The notes: generated from the sequence alone by a model not told the origin. Shown: positions 36,036 to 49,231, numbered from the stretch's first letter. The stretch is DNA of 64,000 bases from Pelobates cultripes (GCA_933207985.1 OW240921.1:3920791-3984790), one strand, 5' to 3'. Translations and numbers: made by a program.

Positions 36036-37677
36036 AATCTCAAAAAAAATAAAATAAAAAAAATAATCCTTCAAATGTTGACCCTTTCATTGGCTCCAAA
36101 ATGTTCTATGGAGCAAATCCTCATTTGGTGTAAAATGTTTCTGGTATCTTAGTCCGTACAATAACTTTAAATACACTTTAAACTTGACTTCTCCTGGATC
36201 TTACCAGTAAAATTATCACAGACTGGGAGGTTCATCGTATCAATAGACAGCCCAGAGAAACTGGCCCCTTTTATCCACATCCTGTAGGTGCTAGAAGATA
36301 CCTCTAGGTCAAACCTTGACTGTATCCAGGAATGATGCATTTCAGAAAAGGCAAATAAACGTTCTTACCGGAAAACTTGGTGGCTTTTCCCCAGGTTTGT
36401 GTATGCAATGAATGTGGGTTATGTATAGGGTACCGGTGATGGCATTCAGTAGTTGGGAGGGTTGGATGATGACAAAGACAGTGTCAATGGTAGACATCCA
36501 GCATGGCTCTCACGGCTTAATTCAGAAACACATCAAATCTTCAGTAAGAGATTCACTGAGCACACTTTAGGATTGAATAATAGATATCATATCAGATGAT
36601 GAGGGCCAGACGATGACATGGTAGTCTGCCCAGGCTGACCAACTCTCCAAACCTCAAGGCAACAGACAAACAAAGAAATAAGATTAGGAGTCCAGTTCTT
36701 TTCCTTAGAACATCGTATTCGTCTGTGTTTTATGTATTTCAATAATGTTCTAAAACCAGATACTTTCATATATATATTTTCCCAACAAGTTATATTTCGT
36801 TGACCATTGTTCTTCACTACTCCCTGGCTTGGTGCATGGACTGCTTTAGTGTCTCATATAAAGTTTTTCATTAAAGTGAGAATTTAAAGTTTTGAATTTA
36901 ATGTCAAAATGAGAAAAAAATCCCCAAATCTGCTTTGCTTTCAGTTTGGCTACTCTGGTCTGATATTTTGAGATTTACTCTAAATCCCCACTTTGGTAAA
37001 TAACCCAACAATCTCTAAGGCTGGTTGTAACTCCCATCATCCCAGAATGGTTTTTCTTGATAAAGAGAGGGTTGACAAGTTAATCTTTATTATGTATTCT
37101 CCCAGGCATTAGACAATCCCTTTATATTTTCTACTTGTTTGATTTATTTATAAAATATTTTACCAGGAAAGATACATTGAGATTTCTCTCGTTTTCAAGT
37201 ATGTCCTGTGGGGTGGGAAGGGAGGGGGTGGTGGAGGTGGGGGGAACATCCAAACATTTCCACAGCATATTATTGTTTTTTCACAACTCACTGTGTATCT
37301 TTATTTTTTTTTCTTCTCAAATATTTTGCGGCGTTCTGCCTTGTTACGCTCCCTGTCCTTCCATGATCCGTACCTGTGTCCACTTTCCTCTCTTCCCCTC
37401 TCTGTGATAATGTAATTGGGGGGACACCGTAAAACTCTCTGCACGCTGTAGTTCAGTTACAAGCTTTTATCTTTTGATAACTAGAGGATGAACTACAAGT
37501 CCCAGAAACCTCTGCTGACAGTAAAGATTGTTCAGATAGCTTTGATTACTGCTAATTAGCCCACTGTGCTACACTTTAATCCTTTTCAGAGCTGGTTAAA
37601 CCTACCAGATGGTTCAGGCTTGTACAGAACGTGCAAGGATACAGATTGGCCAAGTTACTCACATGTGTAGGCAAAGC
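36036..37677. other. Intron 1 of the FXYD3-like gene, nothing recognised
   Basis: Single-copy-looking sequence. A fragment TTTATAAAATATTTTACCAGG…CATTGAGATTTCTCTCGTTTTCAAGTATGTCCTG at about 37,145-37,210 recurs at about 50,672-50,730. It is a dispersed repeat tail. Confidence 0.5.
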
Positions 37678-38158
37678 TTAAAGGGACACTATAGGCACCC
37701 AGACCACTTCAGATCAATGAAGTGGTCTGGGGGCCAGGTCCCCCAGGTTTTAACCCTTCAGATGTAAACATAGCCGTTTCATAGAAACGGCTATGTTTAC
37801 ATTGAGGGTTAATCCAGCCTCTAGTGGCTGTCTTCCTGACAACCACTAGAGGCGCTTCTGCGACGCTGGATGTGAAAGTCGCATTGAGCACGCAGAACGT
37901 CCATAGGAAAGCATTGAGAAATGCTTTCCTATGGACTGTTTGAATGCGTGCGGCTTTTGCTGTGCATGCGCATTCCCCTCCACTCGGACGCTGACGTCGG
38001 CGGGGAGGAGAGGTCACCAGCGCCGAGACCTCCCGGCGCTGGATTAAAATAAGTAGCTGAAGGGGTTTTAACCCCTTCAGTGCCGTGGGGGGAACCTAAG
38101 GATTATATAGTGTCAGGAAAACAAACTCGTTTTCCTGACACTATAGTGATTCTTTTAA
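37678..38158. mobile_element. TTAA-type MITE with internal hairpins
   Basis: Complete element between TTAA at 37678-37681 and TTAA at 38155-38158. The ends are AAGGGACACTATAGGCACC and, inverted, CTGACACTATAGTGATTCTT, so the terminal match covers the CACTATAG core. Inside are a perfect 18-19-bp hairpin (37763-37780 with 37784-37801, 3-nt loop) and a CCATAGGAAAGCATT / AATGCTTTCCTATGG palindrome. Non-autonomous, in FXYD3 intron 1. Confidence 0.8.
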
Positions 38159-39234
38159 GACGTTAAACTCCATTTCCAATGACATTATACAGCTGCTAAA
38201 ACGCCAAATAAAATATTTTCATGGGGCCCTTTAAACAGGACATCTGCTTGGCCTTCTGGGGAGAGGTTTCATTCCAAGAAAAGAAATGGCTCCAGTTTCC
38301 TCTTTGTTGTGGGAGCCAAAGTCCTTTCATGTTAAACTACCAAGATCTCTGTTTTCCTACTTTGTCCAAATCCTGCTGTGTCGGTGCTTTCTGCTGAGCT
38401 GTTTGTTTGCGTAGGGTTTGTTTTTGTTAATACTTGAAGTGTGTTTTAATGTTCTATTTACAAATATTTCTATACGTTACCGGTTTTAATTTGTGGCTCT
38501 TCTCACACATTTATGCTTCCGTTGCCCGTCGTTTTTCGGGTGTCCTGCAGCCGGGGACACAGTCAGAGCTATAAAACATGAACCATATTGGGAGCATTGA
38601 CAGTGATTGACACCCCGTTTAATTGACCTATTGGAGAATTGTATAAGGCAGTGAATTGAAATCAGAATTGTAAAATTTAAGAAAATAATGGTGTAGTAAT
38701 TCCCAGACTCGCCTATAGTTTAAACTTTTTTTTTATTTTTTTTTATTTTTTATTTTTTTATTCCTCAATTTGCAATTGATGTTTTCATTGGCTCCAGTTT
38801 AATGTTTAGTCAATAATCCCATAATATTTCTAAGTAAGAAAACACAGAATTCTGGTCAATCATGCCACGTAATGTCTCATCCCCAATGAGTGTAATAATA
38901 AAATCTATAATATTAATACTCGCACTAAGAAATTTACCAACAATTCGCTGAATTAAAATTCACGTAAAATAACCCCATTATGACTGGCTGACCTTGAGTT
39001 TTATTTTTGGTTTGTTTTTTTTCTTCCAAATTGCGAGTGAGAGAGATATATTTTCAATGCATTAAATAGTGTTTAGTGAATTAACCCCTTAATCTCTCTT
39101 CCATGTTAATGTTATACGGGGTCTGTAATTGATGGGGTTGTTTTTTTTTTTTTTTCTTACTATTTAAAACTGCAAGCTACTAACCCCTCTCTACACAATT
39201 CTTTTATTCCGCACAGTGATCTGTAAACTGGATT
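38159..39234. other. Intron sequence, nothing recognised
   Basis: T-rich runs near 38,727-38,760 and 39,142-39,160. No exon. Confidence 0.4.
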
Positions 39235-39237
39235 CTT

Positions 39238-39290
39238 TCTATGATTGTACTGCGCTGAAGAATATGTTGGCGCTATGTAACTGCTGATAA
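39238..39290 (+). repeat. L2-type LINE 3' tail fragment
   Basis: Reads TGTACTGCGCTGAAGAATATGTTGGCGCTATGTAACTGCTGATAA, matching the tail of the L2 at 56.85-61.14 kb. Confidence 0.6.
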
Positions 39291-39411
39291 GAATCCCTGC
39301 CTCTCTCACAATGATTTGGCTCTAGCGAGCGGTGATGTGTTTTGCAGCCCGGTCACTCTCGTTGCCAGCAGACCAGGTTCTTTAGATATGCAAATCTGAT
39401 CTATTTAAATC

Positions 39412-39724
39412 ATTGACAGCCGCTAGAGGCATTTGCGTGCTTCTCACTGTGAAAAATCACAGTGAGAAAATGCCAGCGTCCATAGGAAAGCATTATAAAT
39501 GCTTTCCTATGAGACAGGCTGAATGCGCGCGCAGCTCCTGCCGCGCATGCGCATTCAGCCGAAGAGGAGGAGAGCTCTCTGCCCAGCGCTGGAGAAAGAG
39601 GTAAGTTTAACCCCTTTCCTCGCCATCCAGCCGGGCAGGAGGGGGACCCTGAGGGTGGGGGCACCCTCAGGGCATTATAGTGCCAGGAAAACAAGTGTTT
39701 TCCTGGCACTATAGTGGTCCTTTA
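39412..39724. mobile_element. TTAA-type MITE, left end truncated
   Basis: Ends GTTTTCCTGGCACTATAGTGGTCCTTTAA, matching the right terminus of the MITE at 37.7-38.2 kb. It shares the GTCCATAGGAAAGCATT…AATGCTTTCCTATG palindrome and the GAATGCGCGC…GCGCATGCGCATTC block. A second hairpin, TTCTCACTGTGA…TCACAGTGAGAA, lies near 39,440-39,470. Confidence 0.75.
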
Positions 39725-42700
39725 ATTCCAGGTGTAAAAAGGAATCTGCTAAAGCACGTAACATTCACAATTTACTTTGTGTTCTGCCAAGTGCTGTTGC
39801 TGCAGAAATTATTCCCATGTTGGTACCCCTCTGTCTACAGTGTCCTCTATAACAGCATTGCGTGAAGTGGGATGCCGATGGGTGCGGTAAAACAGGGCGG
39901 ACCAATGATGCAAATAACGTCACTGTTGCTACCCAAATATTATTGATCGACTTGCACAAAGAACTGGTAGGTCAGCCTGGCGTGAAGCCTGGTTCTGTCC
40001 AGTGCTCTCTGCAGTCCTGGGCATCATGCAGACTGCGCTGGCCATTGTGTAGACTAAATATAAACGTTCACTGTATGAGCGGTGCCCTATATGTTGCCAT
40101 GAATAGCTTGGTACATCCTCTATATTATATTTCAGTTTAGCGTGGCAGCATGCCAGCCATGCAGACAACTCCAGGTGTTCATCAGATCGATAACTGTTAC
40201 CAGGCTCTTACTGTACAGCCATGTGGAACGCTGGCTTATACAATTCCCAAGTGGATATTGTGTATCGTATTCTATGTCATCTGCAGTGATGCAAAACTTA
40301 GCGATTTATACATTCATTGTTCACTATTAAGGTGTACAGCTAGTCTGACCCCCCACTCCCTACCACACACTTCAAATCCTCCCAAACAGAAATCTCCTAT
40401 GGAAGAGATCTAAAATGCAGAACTCCTGTCTGGATTTCCTGGGAAAGCAATCACTTGTATCCCCCCTGCAGACCCCCTTTTTTTAAGGAGAGCAGTGTTA
40501 ATTCTAGAGAGAATTCATAACTGATATGTAAAGTAGTCACTTGTATCTTGGTGACACATTGTGAAGTTTTCTTATGACGTCCAGGTATCTTTAGATTCTG
40601 TAATATTAACAAAATATTCCAGGATCAAGCAGGACACGTGGCTTTAAACCCAAAAAAGTATGGATTGAGGAACATTAGGCCCCAGAGGTTTTAGATGTAC
40701 CATTACCTTCCTGACACATTGAGCAATGTTCTAGAAGCATTGCAATGTAACCAGGATCTCAATACAGGAGTTCTGAAGATATTGAACGAGGTGTCCAAAA
40801 TCTTTACACTAATGTTTGGTGAGTGCAGGATTGCTCTTTTCCAACATGCTTAGACTTGGCCAGTGTTATCTGGTTAGATCCTCTTAACAGAATGAGTTGT
40901 AAAGTGTCATTGGAGTCTTGACCTCAGCAGCTGTCTTAATCTGTAAGTTGAGCCCTCGGACTTTGGTACCTGAAATAACTGCAGGTCATGGCTAGACGGA
41001 GAGTAAACCAGGCCGAAGGAACTGGATTTTGGAGAAGTAATTGAAGTATAATATATCCTTTACTGATTGTTCTTCCTAAAAGCTCCACTCCAGCTCCTTC
41101 TAATGTTAACAGGGTTTCTGGAAGTTTCCATATAAATCACATGTCTTCTTAGTAATGTTTGATCATTTGTGAAAATTAGAGAAAATTCAACACATATTCG
41201 GTTAGATGGTAGCAAGTGCCACATGTGGGACCGTTCCCACAGAAACCAATGAAATCTCTTTTTTTAAGCAGATTGCACCTTTTGGACCACGTTGCCCAGA
41301 ACGCGTCCTGTTTTGCTTCGACCAATCTTTTTTCCGATGAATCCTTTTCTCATTGAATGCTGAGTGTTTATCTAAATGTGACACAGTGCTTTTTGATTGG
41401 GCAATGTTGGGGCGTTAAGATGAGGTCTGATTGTTGGATACCCTGTATAACCGAGAACACAAAGCAGATGTTGACCTTGTTTCTGGTCTGTTCCATTCTT
41501 TCTTGTTCCTCACTTAATGTGTTGCTTTTCATAACTTTTTTCACGGGAAGCTTCCCAACAAATTCTTTTGCTCCAAAGTAGATTTCCCAAGTTACTGTGA
41601 ACTGCCCATTTCACACAGCCCGATGTTTGTTTTCTGTTTTGGTTGGGACACATTGCTATGGAAACCCATGACTTAACTCCTTGATTCTTTTTACAAAATG
41701 CTGCTCTTCCATGCCCATTGCTCTGCAACGTCCGGCTGTACTAACACCTGTAAATAGGTCTGTACGCACTATAAGTACTGTATATCTCACTACGGCGCCC
41801 TGACAAATGGCGTGGGGATGAGTCAGAGGGGAGACCCTAGATGTCCTGCTGGAGATTTCATATTCCACCAGTGGAATTAACTGGGGGATAAACATGGGAA
41901 AAACTGCAATGTTTACTTTCAGATTAGATTTTATTGATATATGTATTTAGATTAAAAATGGATCTGTCATCTAAATAAAATCTGTTCTGTTGGTCCTGAA
42001 AGACTGGCAGAATCTTTCCAATAGTTTTGCTTTTTGCAGTAGTTTATCAAACCATATTCTTCCACCAGATTGACTAGTCTTTCATCCTCTTTTAAACTGT
42101 GTGCACCCCACAATGCAGGGCTTGATAACTGATGGGAGCTTTAATGACCAAGGAGAATTGATCTGTTTTTATAAAAGCACAAACTGCATTTTGGTGGAGC
42201 CTCCATACCCACAGGGTTTTCAAGTAAGATGTTAGTTGGATGTTCTGTACTGAGATATTCGAGGTGTAATAATAAATTCAGGGGCAAAGGACTGTGTGTG
42301 GAGCAGCTGCTATAGAAACCCATGTAATGTCCTGACTGCTCCACTTTTAGACATTTAGCCCTGAATTAAATGCTAAATATTAAATGTATTGTGACTTCAA
42401 GAACGTTTAATCATCTGCCCTGTTTCAATGAGTATTTATTTCAAGTGATCAGACAGGCTCAGACTGTATGTGTAACTGGGTGACAGAAACCCGAATGGTG
42501 CAGAGTATGTTGCAGGTTTATGTAAAGAATCTTACTCCTAGACATGAACGTCCATCGTGGACCAGAACACATTCTTAGAATTCTGACGTTTGGTCACATA
42601 TCGGTTACTGAACAGAGAAATCTTTGAATGTTTGGGAATCCTGTAAACAAGCAATTCTAGAATGTGTATGTATAGGTCAAATAACAATCCGTGCCCCACA

Positions 42701-42812
42701 CTCCGTCTAACGGCCTCCTGGATGGAGCAGCCTGTGGTTTATTCCACTGGTAAACGTAGACTATACAAGTAAAACCAACCAGTTCCTCTCAAATGATTAT
42801 TAGAGTCCATCT
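39725..42812. other. Intron 1 of the FXYD3-like gene, nothing recognised
   Basis: About 3 kb without a supported exon, RNA gene or transposon. Confidence 0.4.
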
Positions 42813-42892
42813 TTAACCCCTTAAGGACCAAACTTCTGGAATAAAAGGGAATCATGACATGTCACACATGTCATGTGTCCTTAAGGGGTTAA
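42813..42892. mobile_element. 80-bp palindromic TTAA MITE
   Basis: Starts TTAACCCCTTAAGGAC and ends GTCCTTAAGGGGTTAA, so its ends are perfect inverted repeats with TTAA at each side. A second copy in the opposite orientation is at 47312-47382. Confidence 0.8.
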
Positions 42893-43746
42893 GAAACAGG
42901 GAAAACTCTTTCCTCATTAACTATAATAAAAATGAGAAATAGCACATCGTGTATATCTTTATTTAAAACTTTTTTTTTTTTTTTTTTTGCCAGTTTGATC
43001 AGTGAACCCGATGATGATTTTCACATATTGTCCTGCTGAATCTGACACTTGTAAACGCATTCCTCTTGAATGAATGAACAAGCCTTAGAATTGATCTCTA
43101 GGGATGTGCATGGGCAAAAAAATTTGGTCCGGCAATTCCCTAACCCTACCCCTATGTGGGATTAGCGGAAGGCTGGGGTAAGGGTTAGGGGTAGGGTTAG
43201 ATTACTGTCATAATTCCCTTAATTTTCACTCCCTCTCCTGTCTTGCCACTTTTCAGAAATCCGAAGCACTTCAGCAGTTCGGTTCGGCAATTCAGACATT
43301 TGGAAGTGTCCAAATTGCCAAAATTAATCCGAATAAAAATTCGGGCCGAAACGAATTGCACATGTCTGTTGCTCTCGCTCTCATGGATAGGAACCTCTCA
43401 GCCAAATCTAATCTCTATTAATTTAGCTGGTAATTTTTGGTATGGAGATGGAGTGTTTAAGCAGTCTCTTTGGTGTCTTGTTTGACTTTATTCTCTATCT
43501 CAAATTCAGCAGTTCACCTGCTACATTCTCATAAAAAAAAAAAAAATATATATAGTTCGAAGAATATTTAGTAGATTGTGTGCTCTCTTGACTACTGGAA
43601 TCACTTGCCTGCCTTCAATGGGTTCAACCAATTCCTCCCCCGGGCTCTACACAATACTGCTGCATGTCTATTGCCCCATTATTACACCTATCTTACTGAC
43701 CACCCGGGACAGGGTTAAGCAACCTTCAGCACTCCAGTTGTTGTGG

Positions 43747-43791
43747 ACTACATCTCCCATGATGCTTTGCCAGCATTATGGGAGATGTAGT
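43747..43791. repeat. Hairpin of a dispersed repeat
   Basis: A 20-bp stem (ACTACATCTCCCATGATGCT against AGCATTATGGGAGATGTAGT, one mismatch) around a 5-nt loop. This motif type is common in vertebrate MITE-like repeats. Confidence 0.6.
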
Positions 43792-44884
43792 CTGTAACAT
43801 TTGCAGTGCCAAAGGCTGCTTACCCCTGTCCTCTTCACTGTCATCCGGGATGTCACTTTAAAATACTCCTCTCCATTGCCCTTGTCACAAAGGTTTCCTC
43901 CCTGCTACTCCCCAGACCATCATATCCACCCTATCTTACATAGAACACCTTTCCTGACTAGCTCCATATCTCTAGAACCCACTAACCTCCCATCTTGTCT
44001 CCCCAATCCGGCCATATCCATTTCAGCCTGGTGAATGCTGTTCTGTCTCTCTCTAAATTGCCAGCTGCACGGGTGGAGTGATGCGTGTTTCGGGCCTGTT
44101 CTTGTCTATGTAGACAAAAATGTGTTACCACCCCTGGCAGAGCTCCACACTCGACATCATCTGATAATGGCACAGATTAGCGTGTCAATTAATTCTGCTC
44201 TCCGCAATTAAAATGGAACCTATTCTTGTTTCATCTTGTCCGGTTTGTATTTGTTTAAAACAAACTTTAATTCAATGTTTTAGCCGTACAAATGGAAATG
44301 TCTAGTCAAGACACTCAAATTAAATACAGGCTTGTTTCCTTTTCATACCAAACAATGTAAATCTAGCTTTCTACGTTCTTATTGGTATTTACCCCTTACT
44401 CAATGTAGGTTTGGTTTTAGTTTCGTGTTGTCTTTCTTCCTGTTCTGTAAGTCTTTGCTGGAGAACATGTACAAAAATGTTACTCTTCCTTGTGCCTCCA
44501 GGGGTTGGAAATACAGGTTTTAATAGCACATACTGGGAGAGGACTGGCAGCACTGAAAACTGGTTAATGTGAGCATAGTCGATGTAATATAATAAGCATT
44601 TAATTGTCAGTGCCACAAGTGAATGTTTAGAGAGGGATGGTTTTTATAATCCTTCATTATGGACTTTTCTCTTTTTAAAAAACAAAACAATTATAGGCCT
44701 GGGCTGTATAATTCTCTACATAGTGACCGTCCATATCGGGTCATGGCATAAACCCCTGAATGCTGGAGATGGGTACCAGACCTGGCACTCACTGTGCCCA
44801 GCAAATGCAAACTCCATTGTAAGGAGGATCGCCTGTTAATGTGTTTGTTCTATTTCAGCAGGTTCAACGCTGCAAAATCTGAAA

Positions 44885-47800
44885 ATGCTGGACCTATCTG
44901 CCGCATTGCTTCTTGTCCTGGCTGGTAAGTGACACTCGGAGATGATCTGCTACATTAACACTTTGACAAGTGACACGCTAGAGGTATCCTAAAATAATGG
45001 GGTTTGCCTAAACGCCTCTCGTCACTGGTTTGTTTACCCAGATGGGGCAAGTACCTGTGATATTTACTTTGATCATTTATTGTTGACAATTGGAGGGAGT
45101 CGGACTCCTTCAGTGCTGTGAATGTTGTTATGGGTCGTTATAGCAAGCTTGTTTCGCTCCATATCCTCTCTCAGCGGGAGAGCTCCGCTTTGGAGAGCAT
45201 TTGTCATGGTTCCCTGCAGGAGGCTCACTTTATCCCACCTCCCCCAAGCTCCGCAGGATTCTTCAGGGGTGGGAAGGGTGTGGCCCGTGGTGAAAGGGGG
45301 TGGGGAGGTCAGTCATAGAAAAAATGCATGGATCTGCTCCACAAATGGCCAACAATACTAAATGGGCAGAGTTAAACTGCACTCGCTGCACAAGGATTGG
45401 GAGGGTTTTCTCCACAAATACATTATTAAACTATGAATTGTTAATCAAAAACTGACAATCTCAACCTCCTTATTTTCAGCTCTCCCTTGCCTCCAGGCAA
45501 ATGATATTACAGGTAGGTGGTCAACAATACTGATTAATGCAAAATGCGTGTGTTCATTTAATCTAAATCTATGCATTCAATGTTTTTTCTTTTTCTTTTT
45601 TAGATAGCGATAAACAGTTTTATTATGGTAAGTTATGTTTGTATGACCTCACCCACGGTGCTATAGGATTCAGAAATCTGTGTTTGTGTGTGTGTGTGTG
45701 TGTGTGTTTGTCTCCCAATTCTATAGACACACAAGATAAATATTCTGTTTTCCTTTTGTTTGTTTTTTGCCAAGTAACAGCCCAGAAATATTTGAGATGA
45801 CAAAGGCCAGCTCCATTCCAGATCCTCTGATATATTTTTACTCCTGAATATAATCATTTCATTATATTGCTCCCACCCCCCAGTCTGAGTATTTAATAAC
45901 TAAATCACTAAAACAAAATAATTTTCTTCGACACAAGGGAGAGGTTTGGACTAAAGGAGTAGCTTTTTGTCACTTGACGTAGATACACTGATTGACATTA
46001 CAAATAAAGCCAAGGAATATGTCGCTATCTGACCCCTTGGTCTCCTGAAACATGCCTGGAATTTATAACATGTATGTAAATCTACCTTCTGCATTGACCG
46101 CTTCATACCTGTAACTATAAACAGTACTTTATGATCAGTAAACCCAGATGCAGACTATTTATCTTTGGAGACTTGATGTTGTTTGACTGGTACTAACCAA
46201 TGAAAATAACCCGTTGGCATGGTAACTAATAACAATAAATGTTAGGAAAGAACATGTCTGTGTAATTCGTTCTGCAGTTTCCTCCCCCACATTAAGTCAT
46301 ATTAAAGGCCCTGTCAACTGCCCAAATACTAAATGAAATCCTTATTTACTAAACATACCCTAAATGGAAAAACGTGCACGTATTCTACATTGTTCTATTT
46401 ATTCCTTTTTAGAAGTCCTCCCCTTCTAACCCCGCCCACACTTTCTGTGGCTGTCCAATCACAGACTTCCCAATGCAGCTCAATGAGAAGTCTTTGCAAG
46501 GCAGTGCTCTGGGCAATTGCTGCCTCTTGAGTTTATCTTCACTGAGCTAACCAACCAGGAAGTAACAGGACCAGTTGCTTGACAGCCAAATGTTAATTTA
46601 GAAAAGTGTCAGTTTCCATTGAAATCTGCACTTGTTGCAAAGAGGGCACACGCTTCAGACATAAAGCTTTTCAGCAAGCTAAAGTGTTTTAGGAGTCGGG
46701 AACATCTCTTGGAGATGCGGAGTCTGTAACCGGATTTCTGACCTCACTCATTGGCATTGCATTGGACCATCTGATCCCACGTGTGTGTGTGTGTGTATTG
46801 TACAGCCTTCTAGAGCTGTCCATGGGTAAAGCAGTTGCTGTTTGCAAAATACATAAATCTATGGGGTTCGTGGTCTTGGAAGGGGCACAATGTCTAAGTG
46901 AGAGGCTGAGTAATCTGACAAATCGGATCAATTCCGTGAGAAGAATCTGTCGCCCCAAACCTTTCACCAGCAGCCGAGATCATACTATCGTCCCACTATG
47001 GGCTGTTATTTCTTTTTTGTGAGGATACATGTTTATTACAAATCCAGAGTCCGCAGGCAATGATTCAAAGCTCTGTTCCTTTATATAGCAGTTGGTGCCT
47101 TCTATTGCATTTATAAGGATTTTCTTTCTTTGTCTTTCAGACTATGAATCCCTGAAGGTTGCAGGACTGATTATGGCTGGGGTGCTCTGTGCTTTGGGCA
47201 TTATTATTTTAATGAGTAAGTTACACGTTCATACTGAACAGATTTAATTGATTTCTTCTATTTTCTCCAAGAAAATTAAACAAAAAAAATCCCAAAGTGT
47301 TTAGAAGGACATTAACCCCTTAAGGACACATGACATGTCATGATTCCCTTTTATTCCAGAAGTTTGGTCCTTAAGAGGTTAAAGAGACACTATAGTCACC
47401 AGAACAACTACAGCTTATTGACTTTGTTCTGGTGAGTAGAATCATTACCTTCAGGCTTTTTGCAGTAAACAGTCTTTTCAGAGAAAATGCAGTGTTTACA
47501 TTACAGCCTATGGATATCTCCACTGGTCTCTCCTCAGATGGCTGCTAGAGTTGCTTCCTGGGGCAGTGCTGCATAGTGAGACTGACATTCAGTGTCTCCT
47601 CCCTATGCATGCAGATACTCAACTTTCCTCATAGAGATTCATTGATTCACTGTATCTCTATGAAGAGATGCTGATTGGCTGGGGCTGTGTGCTGGCTCTG
47701 CCTCCTTGACGGTCTCAGCCAATCCTATGCTTTTTCTATAGGAAAGCATTGTGATCTGCTTTTGTTAAACACTTCTGATGATGTTAGCCAAGCAGGCAGA

Positions 47801-49095
47801 TCAGGGGCAGAGCCAGCAGCAGCAGACTGGAATAAAGGTGAGATTTTACTATATTTAGGGTAACCCCATTGTGGGTAATAATCTTTAAACCAAACTGCAG
47901 CCTTTGCAAATGGTTTTTAGATATTACCCACAATGGGGTTAGGTGGGATTGATGTGTTTTGGACGGCTCTGAAAAGTCTGGTGTGTGAGTTGTGCTTGAT
48001 ATAATCCACCACCGAAATACAGTAAACTGTCTCTTGTGTGGAATCGATAATAGGAAAGGTGACATTGATAAAAGCATTCTTTTTAAGACTGTTTGTTAGA
48101 TCTACTATGATTAACTTTTTTTTTTTTTTTTTTTTTCTCTTTAGGTGGAAAATGCAAATGTAAATTCAACCAAAAGAACGAGTAAGTAATCCATGCGCTG
48201 TGTTAATCCCGGTCTAAAAGCCGAGCAGTCAGAGGGAACTTTCTATAGGTTTCCATGGTAACTGCTCTACTTCTAACCAAGCCAGTAACTACACGTTTTT
48301 AGTTTGCGTTGTATAACTTTATTTATGCTCCTTGTTTCTCTACTAATATTCACATTGCTTTTTATCTATTTTAGCCGAAGGAATCGAGCCCAGGAACAGC
48401 AACTAATCACTCCAGGTAACTGTGTGACTTTATAAAATGTCACTAATTCACACATTACTAGTGCCAATGCAAGAAAAATGGTCAATCTATTAACATGTAC
48501 AACAATACTTGGATATTGTAAATGGTGTGTGTCGATCATGCAATATCCAAGCTCACAAAATGTAATTGTGTAATTTTTTATTTTATCTCCTCACCTTGGC
48601 AAACAGTGAGCACTTGGTTACAGTATACGAACCTGCTAATATGCCCCATTCTTGGCAGGCTCGATCCCAGTGCCTGCTTTCATGAGCTTAACCAACTTTA
48701 CCTGGGCCTCACACCATTGACAATATCCATGTGTTGTACTTGGTAATGGCCTGATGCGATATATAAATATTTTATGTGTATTTGTGGTAGCTTGGGTGTG
48801 GCAGATGGTTTCCTAAATATGACGAGGGATTTTCAGACCCTGTCGTTGCTCTGTCTGTGTCCCTGTCTTGTCCATTGAGCATCACTGTCTCTATGTATTG
48901 CTGTATAACTTTTTTTTTTTTTTTTTTATTGGCATTTTATAGAAATTCAGTCTTATTACAGGGTATGCGGGTTACAATCGTGTTTACAGCATAGAGAATA
49001 CAGGATGGTGTGCAAGATAACTGACATTTTATATCTGTTGCTGATATTTTTTCATGTGTCTTTCTGTTGTTGCAGGGACCGCCAGTCATTGCTAA
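44885..49095 (+). CDS. FXYD3: FXYD3-like Na,K-ATPase regulator, complete coding region
   Basis: Seven coding exons: 44885-44924, 45480-45512, 45604-45627, 47141-47215, 48145-48181, 48377-48417 and 49076-49095 (stop TAA 49093-49095). All have GT-AG introns and compatible phases, giving 89 residues. Exon 1 holds the signal peptide start. The acceptor at 44857-44858 precedes 26 bp of UTR. The signal peptide (MLDLSAALLLVLAALPCL) probably ends near QAN. FXYD motif: F30-Y31-Y32-D33, preceded by Gln29 where most family members have Pro. Single transmembrane span about 39-57 (VAGLIMAG…GIIILM), then the basic SGKCKCKFNQK tail and LITPG near the C terminus. The CKCKF and LITPG blocks and the AGVLCA transmembrane segment match what is known of FXYD3/FXYD4 rather than FXYD1, 5, 6 or 7. 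Position next to hepsin supports FXYD3. FXYD proteins associate with the Na,K-ATPase alpha subunit in the plasma membrane and modulate transport kinetics. FXYD4 is the alternative name, less likely from synteny. Confidence 0.92.
45679..45712. repeat. (TG)n microsatellite
   Basis: TG dinucleotide run in the intron just after the FXYD-motif exon. Confidence 0.9.
46300..46680. mobile_element. MITE-like repeat, inverted relative of 28.6-29.0 kb
   Basis: Shares CTGTCCAATCACAGACTTCC, GGGCAATTGCTGCCTCTTGAGTTTATCTTCACTGAGC and CAGGAAGTAACAGGACC with the reverse complement of 28,640-28,780. It sits in the FXYD3 intron between the FXYD-motif exon and the membrane exon. Confidence 0.6.
47312..47382. 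mobile_element. Palindromic TTAA MITE, second copy
   Basis: TTAACCCCTTAAGGACACATGACATG…GGTCCTTAAGAGGTTAA, in the opposite orientation to the copy at 42813-42892 and slightly shorter. Its right TTAA (47379-47382) is also the left TTAA of the next MITE. Confidence 0.8.
47379..47840. mobile_element. TTAA-type MITE abutting the palindromic MITE
   Basis: Starts TTAAAGAGACACTATAGTCACC, the same terminal type as at 37,678. It includes a diverged TTTCTATAGGAAAGCATTGTGATC segment like the other copies. No matching right end was found, so 47,840 is approximate. It lies in the intron after the transmembrane exon. Confidence 0.65.
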
Positions 49096-49231
49096 GAGAT
49101 CTTCTGCTTAATGAAGGATTTTGTAACTCCATTCAAGTTTTCATGTTCTCTCATGACACCCAACACCTGCCCCTCTACCTTGTTTATATAAAATATATTT
49201 TAACTTTTTTTTTTTTTTTGTCTAGAATTTC

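Noticed and set aside
37709..38017. 102-codon minus-strand open frame
   Set aside because: Lies entirely in a MITE and spans its hairpins.
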